Assembly: GCF_036057275.1 (NCBI RefSeq)
Contig: NZ_CP107946.1
Location: 62,001 to 126,000, forward strand
Origin: Streptomyces sp. NBC_00390
Lineage (GTDB): Bacteria; Actinomycetota; Actinomycetes; Streptomycetales; Streptomycetaceae
Length of the DNA: 64,000 bases
Direction of reading: 5' to 3'
Position numbers and translations under genes: made by a program. Of this stretch, positions 27,408-35,949 are shown piece after piece; within the stretch, counting starts at the first letter, position 1, and the number at the start of each line of letters is the position of its first letter. The notes beneath the pieces are model-generated. The model was not told the origin of the DNA. It saw only the letters and a list, made by a program, of their open reading frames with translations, and did not search any database.

Positions 27408-28169
27408 ATGGAACTGGGTCTGGCCGGACGGGCAGTGCTGGTCACAGGGGGAAGCCGGGGCATCGGACGAGCCGTCGCCCGGGCCTTCGCGGCGGAGGGA
27501 GCCCTGACCGGCATCACCTACCACCGAGACGAGGAGGCCGCCCGCGACCTGGCGCAAGAGCTCGGTTCCGCAGAAGGCCGCGCGCTCGCAGTGCGCTACG
27601 TGCTCGGGGAGCCGGACTCCGCCACAGCAGCCGTACTCGCGATCGAGAAGGCCTGGGGGCGCCTCGACGTCGTGGTGGCCAACGCCGCGGAGCTCGGCGG
27701 ACGCCGTCGGCCCGGTGTGCACTGCGAGGACGTTCCGGCCGACGAGTGGCAGCGGCTGATGGACGCGAACCTCGCCGGCACCCTGAGAACCGTCCAGGCA
27801 GGACTTCCGCCGATGCGCCGTGCCGGCTGGGGGCGGATCGTGCTGGTCTCGTCTCACATCACCCGCGACGGCGCCCCCGGCCAGGAGTTCTATGGCGCGG
27901 CGAAGGCCGCACTGCACGGCTTCGCCCGGAGCCTGACGTGGGATGTCAGTGCGGACGGAGTGCTGGTGAACGTCGTCTGCCCGGGGCTGACGTTGACGCA
28001 AGGGGTAGCTGCAGACCTGCCCGCGTCGGTGCGTGAAGGCGAGGCGGGGCGCACTCCGACGAGGCGTCTATCCACACCGGAGGAGGTTGCCGCCGCAGTG
28101 CTGTTCCTCGGTTCCCCCGCCAATGGACACATCAACGGCGAGGCGATCACTGTGGCTGGCGGCCGCTGA
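27408..28169 (+). CDS. Short-chain dehydrogenase/ketoreductase (MtmTII/TI-like)
   Basis: A classical 253-residue SDR with TGGSRGIGRAVA at the N-terminus, VANAAELG (the NNAG position), a Ser at LVSSHITRDG, catalytic YGAAK, and a C-terminal NGEAITVAGGR as in FabG-type ketoreductases. Such enzymes reduce a keto group of the nascent or finished polyketide with NADPH. ATG 27408 follows GGGAG. Which carbonyl it reduces is not clear from sequence; the cluster has a second intact classical SDR in the PKS operon. It precedes the FAD oxygenase gene by 342 bp, which include a separate SARP-type box. Confidence 0.8.
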   Translation: MELGLAGRAVLVTGGSRGIGRAVARAFAAEGALTGITYHRDEEAARDLAQELGSAEGRALAVRYVLGEPDSATAAVLAIEKAWGRLDVVVANAAELGGRRRPGVHCEDVPADEWQRLMDANLAGTLRTVQAGLPPMRRAGWGRIVLVSSHITRDGAPGQEFYGAAKAALHGFARSLTWDVSADGVLVNVVCPGLTLTQGVAADLPASVREGEAGRTPTRRLSTPEEVAAAVLFLGSPANGHINGEAITVAGGR

Positions 28170-28270
28170 CCGGCGTGCTGCCGCGCTCTTCCCGGGAGGC
28201 GTACCTCCCCCGCTAGGAAGCAGCCGGGTGAGCCCCTCGTCAGGGCCTGTCTCTCGACGACTCCTGCACA

Positions 28271-28313
28271 TCGAACGGATCTCGAGCGCCGCTCGAGATC
28301 ACGGTCAAAGGAT
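28271..28313 (+). promoter_or_regulatory. Candidate SARP box 2, three heptamers plus -10
   Basis: TCGAACG (28271), TCGAGCG (28282) and TCGAGAT (28293) repeat at exact 11-bp steps. Eight bases after the last one comes AAGGAT, a possible -10 box; an 8-bp gap is the usual SARP layout. The last two heptamers also form an 11-bp-arm palindrome (28278-28300). The rest of the 28170-28511 gap has no gene. It would drive the FAD oxygenase-aromatase-ligase operon. Confidence 0.65.
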
Positions 28314-28511
28314 GCGTGGCGCAGGGGCTGTCCCCCTCCGGACGCTTCGGACAGACGCAGGCGCTGCGCCCGTCGACGGGTCGGCGCGTTCACAGGAACG
28401 CCACAGGCAAGCAGCCGGGCGGCGGCAGTGGGGCCGTGCGACACCCCGCGCCTGGGTTCCTGACAGGCGGTAACACCGCTACAAACGGCTGAAACAGGGA
28501 GAGAACTCTGT

Positions 28512-30308
28512 ATGACCGAGGGCTACGAACTGGGCGCCGGTACACCCCAGGTGCTGGTTGTAGGGGCCGGCCCGGTCGGCCTGACCGTCGCCCACGAACT
28601 GGCCCGGCGCGGCGTGCGGGTACGTCTCGTGGACGCCGCCGACGGTCCGACTCCCACCAGCCGCGCGGTGGCCACCCATGCCCGCACCCTGGAGATCTAC
28701 GACCAGATGGGCGTGGCCGATGCCATGACCGAACGGGGACGCAGGATGCAGGCGTTCAGCATGCATCGCAACGGATCGCAGCTGGTGCGGCTCGGCGCCG
28801 AGTACCGGGCGACCCCCACCCGCTTCCCCTTCACTCTGCTGCTCGAACAGGCCACCACCGAAGAGGTGTTGCGCGAGGCGGTGGCCGACCTTGGGACAGA
28901 CGTGGAATGGGGGACGCGGCTGGATTCCCTGCGCCAGGACGGTGATGTGGTCGAGGCGGTGCTCCGCCGCAAGGACGGGCCCGCCGAAAGTGTCTCGACG
29001 CCCTGGGTCGTGGGATGCGACGGCGGGCACAGCACGGTGCGCCGACTGCTGAAGCTCCCCCTGATCGGCGATTCCACGGAAACGTGGCTGATCGCGGATG
29101 CCGAAGTGGACATGGAAGCACCACAGGACAGCATCCACTGGATACATGTCGACGGCGGAACGGTCATGGCCGTGCCGTTCGCGACGCCCGGCAAATGGCG
29201 ACTGCTCGACACCACCGTGCAGTCGGATTCCGGCAGACCCGACCAGGTGGCCAGGCGTTTCTCCCGCAAGCTGACGAAAGGTCTGGGCACTCGAGCTCAG
29301 GTGCGGATACCCAGCTGGGTCTCCGTCTTCACCATCCAGCAGCGCATGATTCAGAAGATGCGGGTGGGTCGGTGCTTCGTGGCGGGCGACGCCGCCCACG
29401 TCCACAGCCCCGCCTCCGGACAGGGGCTCAACACCGGCATCCAGGAAGCATTCAATCTCGCCTGGAAACTGGCCATGGTCATCCACGGCCATGCGCAGTA
29501 CGCCCTCCTCGACAGCTACTCCGCCGAGCGTGTCCCCATAGGCCGCGATCTGCTGGAGACCACCCGCAAGGCCACCCGCCTGGTGGCACTCAAGAGCGCA
29601 CTGGCGGCGGCCGCGATGCCCGTGGTCTTCGCCGTCGTACGACGGGTGCCCGCGCTGCGGCGCCGGATCGAGGGCAAAGTCATCGGACGCATGTCGGCCC
29701 TGCGTATCTGCTATCCCGACAGCCCGCTCACCCTGCCCGTGACACGGCAAGCCCGCCGAGTCGCCGGCCCCACTCCGGGCGAGCGCGTGACCGGCTTTAC
29801 CGCCGAGGGCGCCACCGACGACCCCGGATGGACGGCGTTCGTTCAGGAGCTGCGGGACCCGCGCTGGACTCTGCTCGCGTTCCCTGACGCCTCGGGCACC
29901 GCAACGGAGCCGGCCACTTCCTGGCTGCGCGAGGCAGCGGAACGGTACGGCTCCTGGCTTTCGGTCCGCATCGTCTCGCGGCACGTCCAGCCTGAAGCGG
30001 CGCTGCCCGACCCCTACGCGGCGCTCACCGACCGTCTCGGCATACGGGAGCACGTGCCGGTCCACCCCGAGGCGCCGTCAAAAACCCAAACCGTCCCGCC
30101 CGGCACACAAGCCGACGGCCCCCTGCCGGACTTGTACGGGACGCTCGCCGACCGACTTGGCATACGGAAGCAGGGGTGGCTGCTGATCCGCCCCGATGCG
30201 TACCTGGCCGCCCGCGGCGACCGCCTCGCCGCCGATGAGCTGTCCGGCGCGCTGGCGGCACTGCCCATCGCCACCTCCGGTCCGCTGCCGCTCCGGGACG
30301 CGACCTGA
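28512..30308 (+). CDS. FAD-dependent aromatic polyketide monooxygenase (TcmG/MtmOII class)
   Basis: The 598-residue flavoprotein belongs to the PHBH-like hydroxylases of aromatic polyketide pathways. It shows VVGAGPVGLTVAHELARRG (FAD dinucleotide motif), VGCDGGHSTVRRLLKL (the DG motif), and VAGDAAHVHSPASGQGLNTG (second FAD motif). The C-terminal thioredoxin-like domain is about 200 residues long and contains a duplicated PDPYAALTDRLGIR / PDLYGTLADRLGIR segment. In aureolic pathways OI and OII hydroxylate the tetracyclic intermediate; this protein is the OII candidate by position. ATG 28512 follows GGGAGAG. Confidence 0.85.
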   Translation: MTEGYELGAGTPQVLVVGAGPVGLTVAHELARRGVRVRLVDAADGPTPTSRAVATHARTLEIYDQMGVADAMTERGRRMQAFSMHRNGSQLVRLGAEYRATPTRFPFTLLLEQATTEEVLREAVADLGTDVEWGTRLDSLRQDGDVVEAVLRRKDGPAESVSTPWVVGCDGGHSTVRRLLKLPLIGDSTETWLIADAEVDMEAPQDSIHWIHVDGGTVMAVPFATPGKWRLLDTTVQSDSGRPDQVARRFSRKLTKGLGTRAQVRIPSWVSVFTIQQRMIQKMRVGRCFVAGDAAHVHSPASGQGLNTGIQEAFNLAWKLAMVIHGHAQYALLDSYSAERVPIGRDLLETTRKATRLVALKSALAAAAMPVVFAVVRRVPALRRRIEGKVIGRMSALRICYPDSPLTLPVTRQARRVAGPTPGERVTGFTAEGATDDPGWTAFVQELRDPRWTLLAFPDASGTATEPATSWLREAAERYGSWLSVRIVSRHVQPEAALPDPYAALTDRLGIREHVPVHPEAPSKTQTVPPGTQADGPLPDLYGTLADRLGIRKQGWLLIRPDAYLAARGDRLAADELSGALAALPIATSGPLPLRDAT

Positions 30309-30378
30309 CGTTCGTCCGAGTCTCTCTGCCCAAATCACGTCATTCACCCGACGCCCGAATCGAATGAAGGGCCCCTCT

Positions 30379-31341
30379 GTGTCCGAAACGACAACTTCAC
30401 CTGTGCTGGCCACGGTTCACCGCGGTACCGCCCCGGTGCCTCCCGAGTTCCTTTTCGACGTGGTCGCCGACGCCGAGAAGTGGCCGCAGTTCTTCGCTCC
30501 GGCCGTGCATGCCGAGTACCTCGAGCGCGGGGACGACACCGATGTCGTGCGGCGCTGGTTCCTCACCCCCGACGAGGATGTGAAGGTCCGTACCGCCCGG
30601 CGCCACCTGGACCGTGACGGGCTGAGGATCACCCTCGACGACACGGAGCCCGACGCATCGCGCGTCTCCTCCCGCGTCGAGTGGACGTTCACGAACGTCT
30701 CCGACGGGGCAGCGGAGGTCGAGCTACGCCACGAGCTGGTGCCCGCAGAGGGGCTCACGACCGCGGACCGTGAGGCCCTCGCGACGGAGCTCGAGCGCAA
30801 CTCGGCCGCCCAGCTCGCCGCCGTAGTCGACCAGGGGAACCGGCGCGAGCTACTCGAGCAGCTCGTGCTCTCCTTCGAGGACCCGCTGTTCGTGGCCGGG
30901 CGGCCCGAGGACGCCTATGAGGTGCTCTACGAGGCGGACAAGTGGCCCGACCGCATCGCCCACGTGTCCCGCCTGGACATGACCGAAGACGTGCCAGGCA
31001 TCCAGTTCTTCGACATGGACACCAAGACGCCCGACGGCGTACCGCACACCACGCGCTCGGTCCGGATATGCCTGGAACCCAGGCTGATCGTCTACAAGCA
31101 GACCACGCTGCCGCCCCTGCTGGATGCGCACACGGGCCACTGGCGATTCACGACGACGCCCGAGGGCCTGATCGTGTCGGCCCGCCACACCGTCACCATC
31201 AAGCCTTCCGCACTGTCGCTTCTGGGCGAGGGAACGACCATCCAGGACGCCCGGAAGTACCTCCGCAATGTCCTCAGCGCCAACAGCATGAAGAACCTGC
31301 AGCTCGCCAAGGCCTTTGCCGAGGACCCGACCCGTGCCTGA
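30379..31341 (+). CDS. Didomain polyketide aromatase/cyclase (MtmQ-like)
   Basis: Two START/Bet v1-like cyclase domains lie in tandem: residues about 10-150 (PEFLFDVVADAEKWPQFF) and about 165-315 (PEDAYEVLYEADKWPDRIA). This ActVII/MtmQ-type architecture sets and aromatises the first ring of the poly-beta-keto chain. GTG 30379 is preferred, with AAGGG eight bases upstream; ATG 30364, in frame, lacks a ribosome site. The stop overlaps the ligase start by 8 bp, so the two are cotranslated. Confidence 0.88.
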   Translation: MSETTTSPVLATVHRGTAPVPPEFLFDVVADAEKWPQFFAPAVHAEYLERGDDTDVVRRWFLTPDEDVKVRTARRHLDRDGLRITLDDTEPDASRVSSRVEWTFTNVSDGAAEVELRHELVPAEGLTTADREALATELERNSAAQLAAVVDQGNRRELLEQLVLSFEDPLFVAGRPEDAYEVLYEADKWPDRIAHVSRLDMTEDVPGIQFFDMDTKTPDGVPHTTRSVRICLEPRLIVYKQTTLPPLLDAHTGHWRFTTTPEGLIVSARHTVTIKPSALSLLGEGTTIQDARKYLRNVLSANSMKNLQLAKAFAEDPTRA

Positions 31342-33181
31342 ACCAGCACCTGCCCCGGATCCGGACCGCCTGGACGGTCTGCTGAGCCGGGCCGCGCTAA
31401 CCACGCCGCAAAAAATCGCGCTGCGCGGCGACCGCACACAGCTGACCTATGCACAGCTCGACGAGCGCGTGTCCCGCTGCGCTTCCGTGCTGCGCGGGAA
31501 GTTCCACGCAGACGGGCAGTTAGTCGCGCTGGCCGCGGCTCTGGACCCGTCGACAGCCGTCGCGTACTACGGAACTATCCGAGCCGGCGCCACGGTGGCG
31601 ATCGTCAACCCGCACCTGCGCCAGGAGAACCTCGTCCACGCGCTGCGCACCTCCTCGGCGAGCGTCGCCATCGTGACAGCCGAGATGCACACCCGGCTCA
31701 AGCAGGTGCGGGACCGGCTGCCGTCGCTCAGGCACGTGGTATTGATCAGCGGGAACGAGGACAAGAGAGAGGCGGCGGCGACGGAGGGACCGGCGTCGCT
31801 GGATGCACTCATCGACAACGCGCACGCGGTCGAGGAGCGGGCCGGTGTCGGCCACCCCGAAGACGTGGCGTGCATCCAGTTCACCAGCGGCACGACCGGG
31901 CCGCCGAAAGGCGTCCGGCTCTCCCACCGCAACCTCATCGCCAACGCCGGGCAGGTGGCACGCGCGCACCGGCTCGACGGCGACGCGGTCATGCTCAACC
32001 ATCTTCCTTTGTTCCACCCGATGCACCTCAACGCGGGCGTGGCGGCCATGGCCACCCACATCCTCTGCGCGGCCGACGACGTGGCGGACTCCATTGAGGC
32101 CGCCAACGCCGCAGGGGCAACACACTTCTACAGCCTGCCGGTCCGGCTGGCCCGGCTGGCAGACGACCCCCGATTGCCGCGTCTCTGTCTCAATACCGTG
32201 CGTACGATCCTCTCGGGCGGCTCCACCCTTCCCCCGCACGCCGCCCGAACGCTGTCCGCCCACTTCGGCGTTGCGACCGTGCAGGGCTACGGTCTGGCCG
32301 AAACATCCCCACTGACGCATGCTGACCTACCCGAACGGCCCACCCCCAGGTCGGTCGGCCCGCCCGTGGAGGGGACCGAATGCCGCGTCGTCGGTGTGGA
32401 GAGCCGTGAGCCGCTGCCATCCGGGAAACCCGGGGAGGTGCAGGTCCGCGGCCCGCAGGTGATGCAGGGATACCTCGCCGGTGTCGAGGCTCCCATCGAC
32501 GCGGACGGATGGCTGTCCACCGGCGACGTCGGGTACATCGGGGACAGCGGGGTGCTGTTCCTGGTGGACCGCCTCAAGGACGTCTTCAAGTGCGACAACG
32601 AGCTGGTGTCACCCAGCGAGATCGAAACAGTTCTCGCCCGCCACCCGCAGGTCGCCGACTGCGCCGTGGTGGACGTGCCGCATCCGTACAGCGGGGCCGT
32701 CGCCCATGCCTTCGTCGTACCCCGAAGCGCCGAGGCCCACCCCGAGGCGATCGTCGCCGAAACGAACGAGGAACTCGCAGATTTCGAACGTGTGCGGGGA
32801 ATCGACTTCACCGATTCCATCCCGCGCTCCCCCAACGGCAAGGTCCTGCGGCGCGAACTGCGCGAGCGGGCGAAATTCAACACCACTAGGAGGGTCGCCA
32901 TGGTGACCGTCATCAACCGGCTTACGGTCTCGGGAGACGCGTCGGAGTTCGAGCGTGCCATCTCCGCCATCACCGGCTACATGAAGCAGCAGCCCGGATT
33001 TATCGGCCACCAGCTGTACCGCTCGCGCACGAACCCTCAGGTCTACGTGGAGACCGCCGAATGGACTGCGGCGGAGCTGCACCGCAAGGCCATGACGGCG
33101 GACACCTTTCGGAACCTGGTGAAGGACCTGGGCAAGGTCGCCTCGGCCGAGCCGGACGTCTTCGAGGTGGTGGCGGACTGA
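31334..33181 (+). CDS. Acyl-CoA ligase fused to an antibiotic-biosynthesis monooxygenase domain
   Basis: Residues 1 to about 515 are an ANL adenylating enzyme with all core motifs: FTSGTTGPPKGVRLSHRN, YGLAETSP, LSTGDVGYI, VDRLKDVFKCDNE and the catalytic Lys in SPNGKVLRREL. It matches the MtmL/OxyH type of ligase in type II PKS clusters. From Met523 follows a 93-residue ABM domain (MVTVINRLTVSG to EPDVFEVVAD), like anthrone oxygenases TcmH/ActVA-Orf6 and MtmOIII. The frame has no stop between them, yet a full AGGAGG stands before Met523. GTG 31334 is used, with GAGG upstream. Both fused and separate products are possible. Confidence 0.8.
   Translation: MPEPAPAPDPDRLDGLLSRAALTTPQKIALRGDRTQLTYAQLDERVSRCASVLRGKFHADGQLVALAAALDPSTAVAYYGTIRAGATVAIVNPHLRQENLVHALRTSSASVAIVTAEMHTRLKQVRDRLPSLRHVVLISGNEDKREAAATEGPASLDALIDNAHAVEERAGVGHPEDVACIQFTSGTTGPPKGVRLSHRNLIANAGQVARAHRLDGDAVMLNHLPLFHPMHLNAGVAAMATHILCAADDVADSIEAANAAGATHFYSLPVRLARLADDPRLPRLCLNTVRTILSGGSTLPPHAARTLSAHFGVATVQGYGLAETSPLTHADLPERPTPRSVGPPVEGTECRVVGVESREPLPSGKPGEVQVRGPQVMQGYLAGVEAPIDADGWLSTGDVGYIGDSGVLFLVDRLKDVFKCDNELVSPSEIETVLARHPQVADCAVVDVPHPYSGAVAHAFVVPRSAEAHPEAIVAETNEELADFERVRGIDFTDSIPRSPNGKVLRRELRERAKFNTTRRVAMVTVINRLTVSGDASEFERAISAITGYMKQQPGFIGHQLYRSRTNPQVYVETAEWTAAELHRKAMTADTFRNLVKDLGKVASAEPDVFEVVAD
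32888..32902 (+). promoter_or_regulatory. Internal ribosome binding site before the ABM domain
   Basis: AGGAGG at 32888-32893, six bases before ATG 32900, inside the fused ligase gene. It is as strong as any ribosome site in the window and in the other frame TAG at 32887-32889 would be a stop. Confidence 0.7.
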
Positions 33182-33330
33182 CGGCCTGACGCCAGGCCGG
33201 CCGGCCAGGCAGCCGACTGCCCCAAAAAGCACCGGGTCCCGCACGTCACCGTGCGGGACCCGTTCTTTTCCGGCCGACTCCGCGGGCGCCGCGGTCACGG
33301 CATGGACCTGCGCTACGGCCGAACGGCGCG

Positions 33331-33774
33331 CTACGGCATGTCGTCCCGCGTGACGGTGCGCCGGTTGATGCGCAGTTCGCCGTCCTCGCGCACCAGTACG
33401 TCCTCGCAGACACAGCTGCGGTGCGGCCGCGGCTCGCCGCCCTTGGGCGTCGCGAAGACCAGCGCGTAGCAGCGCACGTGCAGAGAGCCGTCGTCCTGCG
33501 GCGTGACGGAGAGCATGCCGTGCCAGTGTCGGTGTTGTTCCCCTGCCGCCCGCAGCCCCGCATGGGCGTCCCGCACTGCGGCGGCGAGCGCGGCCCGTCC
33601 GCGCACAGGCTGCGGAAGCGTCGGCGGATGGAACGAACCGTCCTGCGTGAAGTCGTCGGCCCACTCATCGGCGGCGCCGGAGTCCAGGCGCTGCATGTGG
33701 CTCGCGTAGAACTGCTGCACCTCGGCATAGAGGGAGGCGAAGGCAGGGGCGTCTGCACCGGCCTGGGCGTTCAT
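33331..33774 (-). CDS. SnoaL-like (NTF2-fold) polyketide protein
   Basis: The 147 residues form one NTF2-like domain (FASLYAEVQQFYASHMQRL near the start, ADDFTQDGSFHPP, HRSCVCEDVLVREDGELR at the end), the SnoaL_4 group. In type II PKS clusters these proteins act as ring cyclases or hydroxylation partners. In aureolic clusters a late cyclase (MtmX) is needed; this is a candidate by position as the last gene of the PKS operon. GGAG lies upstream of ATG 33774. Confidence 0.75.
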   Translation of the reverse strand: MNAQAGADAPAFASLYAEVQQFYASHMQRLDSGAADEWADDFTQDGSFHPPTLPQPVRGRAALAAAVRDAHAGLRAAGEQHRHWHGMLSVTPQDDGSLHVRCYALVFATPKGGEPRPHRSCVCEDVLVREDGELRINRRTVTRDDMP

Positions 33775-33817
33775 ACGTTCCAGTCTCCTTTGACGGTCTT
33801 CGGCGGTATCGCTGGAC

Positions 33818-34591
33818 TCAGGCGTCCAGCAGGGCGACGGCCCGCGTCCACCCGGCTCCCGCTCCGGCGATCCGCACGGGGAAGCAGCTCAGCGTGAATC
33901 CGTACGGGGCGGGCAGGGAATCCAGGTGGGCCAGCCGTTCTATCTGGCAGAACTCACGCTCCCGGCCAGCAAAATGTGCCGGCCACAGGACGGAGCGGTC
34001 CCCGGTCTCCTGGTACTGCTCGATCATGTGACCGAAGGGCGCGTCCAGGCTGAAGGCGTCCGTGCCGATGACCCGGACTCCCATATCGAGCAGACAGTGG
34101 ACGGCCGAGGCGTCTAGACCGGTGAACTCGGTGAAGTAACGAGGCGTCCCGGCCAGGCGGTCGGCGCCCGTGCGAATGATCACAATGTCGAGGGGAGCAG
34201 GCTGATAGCCGATCTGCTCGAGTTCCTTCGTCACGTGGTCCGCGCCCACGGCGCCGACCCCGAATCCACTCAAGTCCAGGACGACGCAGGGCCGGTGGAA
34301 CCAGTCCAGTGGCATCTGGTCGATGGTGCGCGGCTCGCCGTAACGGGCCCGCGTGCCGTAATGGGCGGGGGCGTCGATGTGTGTGCCGGTGTGGGTCGTC
34401 AAGGTGAGCGTGTCGATGGACAGCAGCTCACCATCCGGAAGGACCGCCGGGTCGAAGTGGACGCCGAAGTGCTCCAGCATCTCCGCGCTCATGTGGCGGG
34501 CGCCCTCGGCCGGTGTGGTGATCCGGTGGGTTACCGTCTCCGGTTCCCACTGCGATGCGTCGACCGGACTCGACAGGTCGATCATGCGCAT
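33818..34591 (-). CDS. PF04199-type polyketide cyclase (OxyN/MtmY class)
   Basis: ATG 34591 (MRMIDLSSPVDASQWEPE), with AAGGAG upstream, gives 257 residues; the longer frame is not supported. The metal-binding motif HTGTHIDAPAHYG near residue 75 and VVLDLSGFG, GTDAFSLDAP are diagnostic for the kynurenine-formamidase-like cyclase family, which includes second/third-ring cyclases of tetracycline-type pathways. It lies between the FAD oxygenase and the SnoaL-like gene in the PKS operon. Confidence 0.85.
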   Translation of the reverse strand: MRMIDLSSPVDASQWEPETVTHRITTPAEGARHMSAEMLEHFGVHFDPAVLPDGELLSIDTLTLTTHTGTHIDAPAHYGTRARYGEPRTIDQMPLDWFHRPCVVLDLSGFGVGAVGADHVTKELEQIGYQPAPLDIVIIRTGADRLAGTPRYFTEFTGLDASAVHCLLDMGVRVIGTDAFSLDAPFGHMIEQYQETGDRSVLWPAHFAGREREFCQIERLAHLDSLPAPYGFTLSCFPVRIAGAGAGWTRAVALLDA

Positions 34592-34646
34592 AGGCGCGAC
34601 ACTCCTTCTCGGATGATGGTCGGGCGGAACGAGACCGGTGGCCCCG

Positions 34647-35942
34647 CTACCGCGCGGCGGGCGGAAGCACCGGCGGATTGAACAGATCCGTACGCAACCG
34701 CACCGGACTGCTTCCGTATGCGACGCGTCGGGTGAGTTTGGCGCCAATGGGCGTACGGCTGATCGCGCGGGCCACCATGGGACGGAGCCGTGCCGCGACG
34801 CCGCCACGCGCGAGCATCATCCGGCCCTGCATCACCTGGAACTTCATCACCGCGTCGATGGCGGGGCGGCGCGCAACCTCGTAGCGGCCCAGAGCCTGTG
34901 ACGTCACGTCCCGCGTCCGCAGCGCCTCCACCAGGACCGGGTGGAGCAGCGCGGCGTCCTGGACGGCGAGGTTGATTCCCTGGGCCCCCAATGGACTGTG
35001 TGTGTGCGCCGCGTCACCGATGAGGACGAGGCCGTCCTGTACCCAGGTGCGAGCGGACCCGGCGAAGACGTCCAGCAGCGTCAGGTCCTTCATCGTCCGG
35101 AGCTCCGCGTGCACAGCGTCGGCGTAGTCCGGAACCGCGCGGGCGATGGCGTCCCGTACCGCCGCGAACCCCTCGTCCATCGCGGCGGTGTACGAGCGGT
35201 GGGGGAGGGTCCAGCCGATCTGAACGCTGTCCGGCCAGGACGGGTAGACGAGGACGGGGTTTCCCCCGGACCGGGTGACTCCCACTTCCCGCAGTCGCGC
35301 GGCAGCGGGGGTCCGGCGGCCGCCAGGCGCGGGAACCTTCAGCCACAGGACGTCGAAGTCGAACGCCTCGATCCGTCCGGCCTCGATGCCAGCGAGTCTG
35401 CGCACCTTTGAGTAGCGCCCGTCCGCGCCGACCACGCACAGGGCGTGCACGGTGCTGCTGCCGGCGTCCGACCGGGCCACCGCGCCGATGACGGTTCCTC
35501 CGCTGCGCAGTAGTGCGGTCGCGCGGTGCCCCTCGAGATGGACGAACCCCGGATAGGCACGGCAGCTGGTGAGCAGTTCCTCCAGCAGATGACGCTGGGG
35601 GATGCTCAGCATGTGGTTGTGGGGCCCGGGCAGTCGGCGGTAGTCGATGTCGAGCAGGGTCCGGCCGTCCTCCTGCAGGCGGAACCGGTCGAGGGGATAG
35701 CCACCACGAGCCACCGCCCCTTCCAGGACGCCGAGTTCGTCGAGGAGCGCAAGGCCGCCGGGTTGCAGTATCTCCCCCCGGAATTCGCGGTCCAGGGAGG
35801 CGGAACGTTCGATCAGCGCCACCTCAGCCCCGGATCTCAGAAGCAGAAGCGCCAGGGTCAAGCCGGCGGGCCCGCCACCCACGATGCACACGTCGGCACG
35901 CAGCTCCGAGGGCTTGCCGTCCCCGTTCGTGGTCCTGTCCAT
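34647..35942 (-). CDS. FAD-dependent monooxygenase (MtmOI-like)
   Basis: The 431-residue flavoprotein has VCIVGGGPAGLTLALLLLRS near residue 19, the DG motif VVGADGRYSKVRRLAGIEAG and IGDAAHTHSPLGAQGINLAV. It is shorter than the TcmG-type oxygenase at 28512 and has no thioredoxin-like C-terminal domain. ATG 35942 lies 7 nt after the preceding SDR stop. In aureolic pathways two such enzymes hydroxylate the premithramycinone precursor; the division of labour cannot be read from sequence. Confidence 0.82.
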   Translation of the reverse strand: MDRTTNGDGKPSELRADVCIVGGGPAGLTLALLLLRSGAEVALIERSASLDREFRGEILQPGGLALLDELGVLEGAVARGGYPLDRFRLQEDGRTLLDIDYRRLPGPHNHMLSIPQRHLLEELLTSCRAYPGFVHLEGHRATALLRSGGTVIGAVARSDAGSSTVHALCVVGADGRYSKVRRLAGIEAGRIEAFDFDVLWLKVPAPGGRRTPAAARLREVGVTRSGGNPVLVYPSWPDSVQIGWTLPHRSYTAAMDEGFAAVRDAIARAVPDYADAVHAELRTMKDLTLLDVFAGSARTWVQDGLVLIGDAAHTHSPLGAQGINLAVQDAALLHPVLVEALRTRDVTSQALGRYEVARRPAIDAVMKFQVMQGRMMLARGGVAARLRPMVARAISRTPIGAKLTRRVAYGSSPVRLRTDLFNPPVLPPAAR

Positions 35943-35949
35943 CGGGGCG

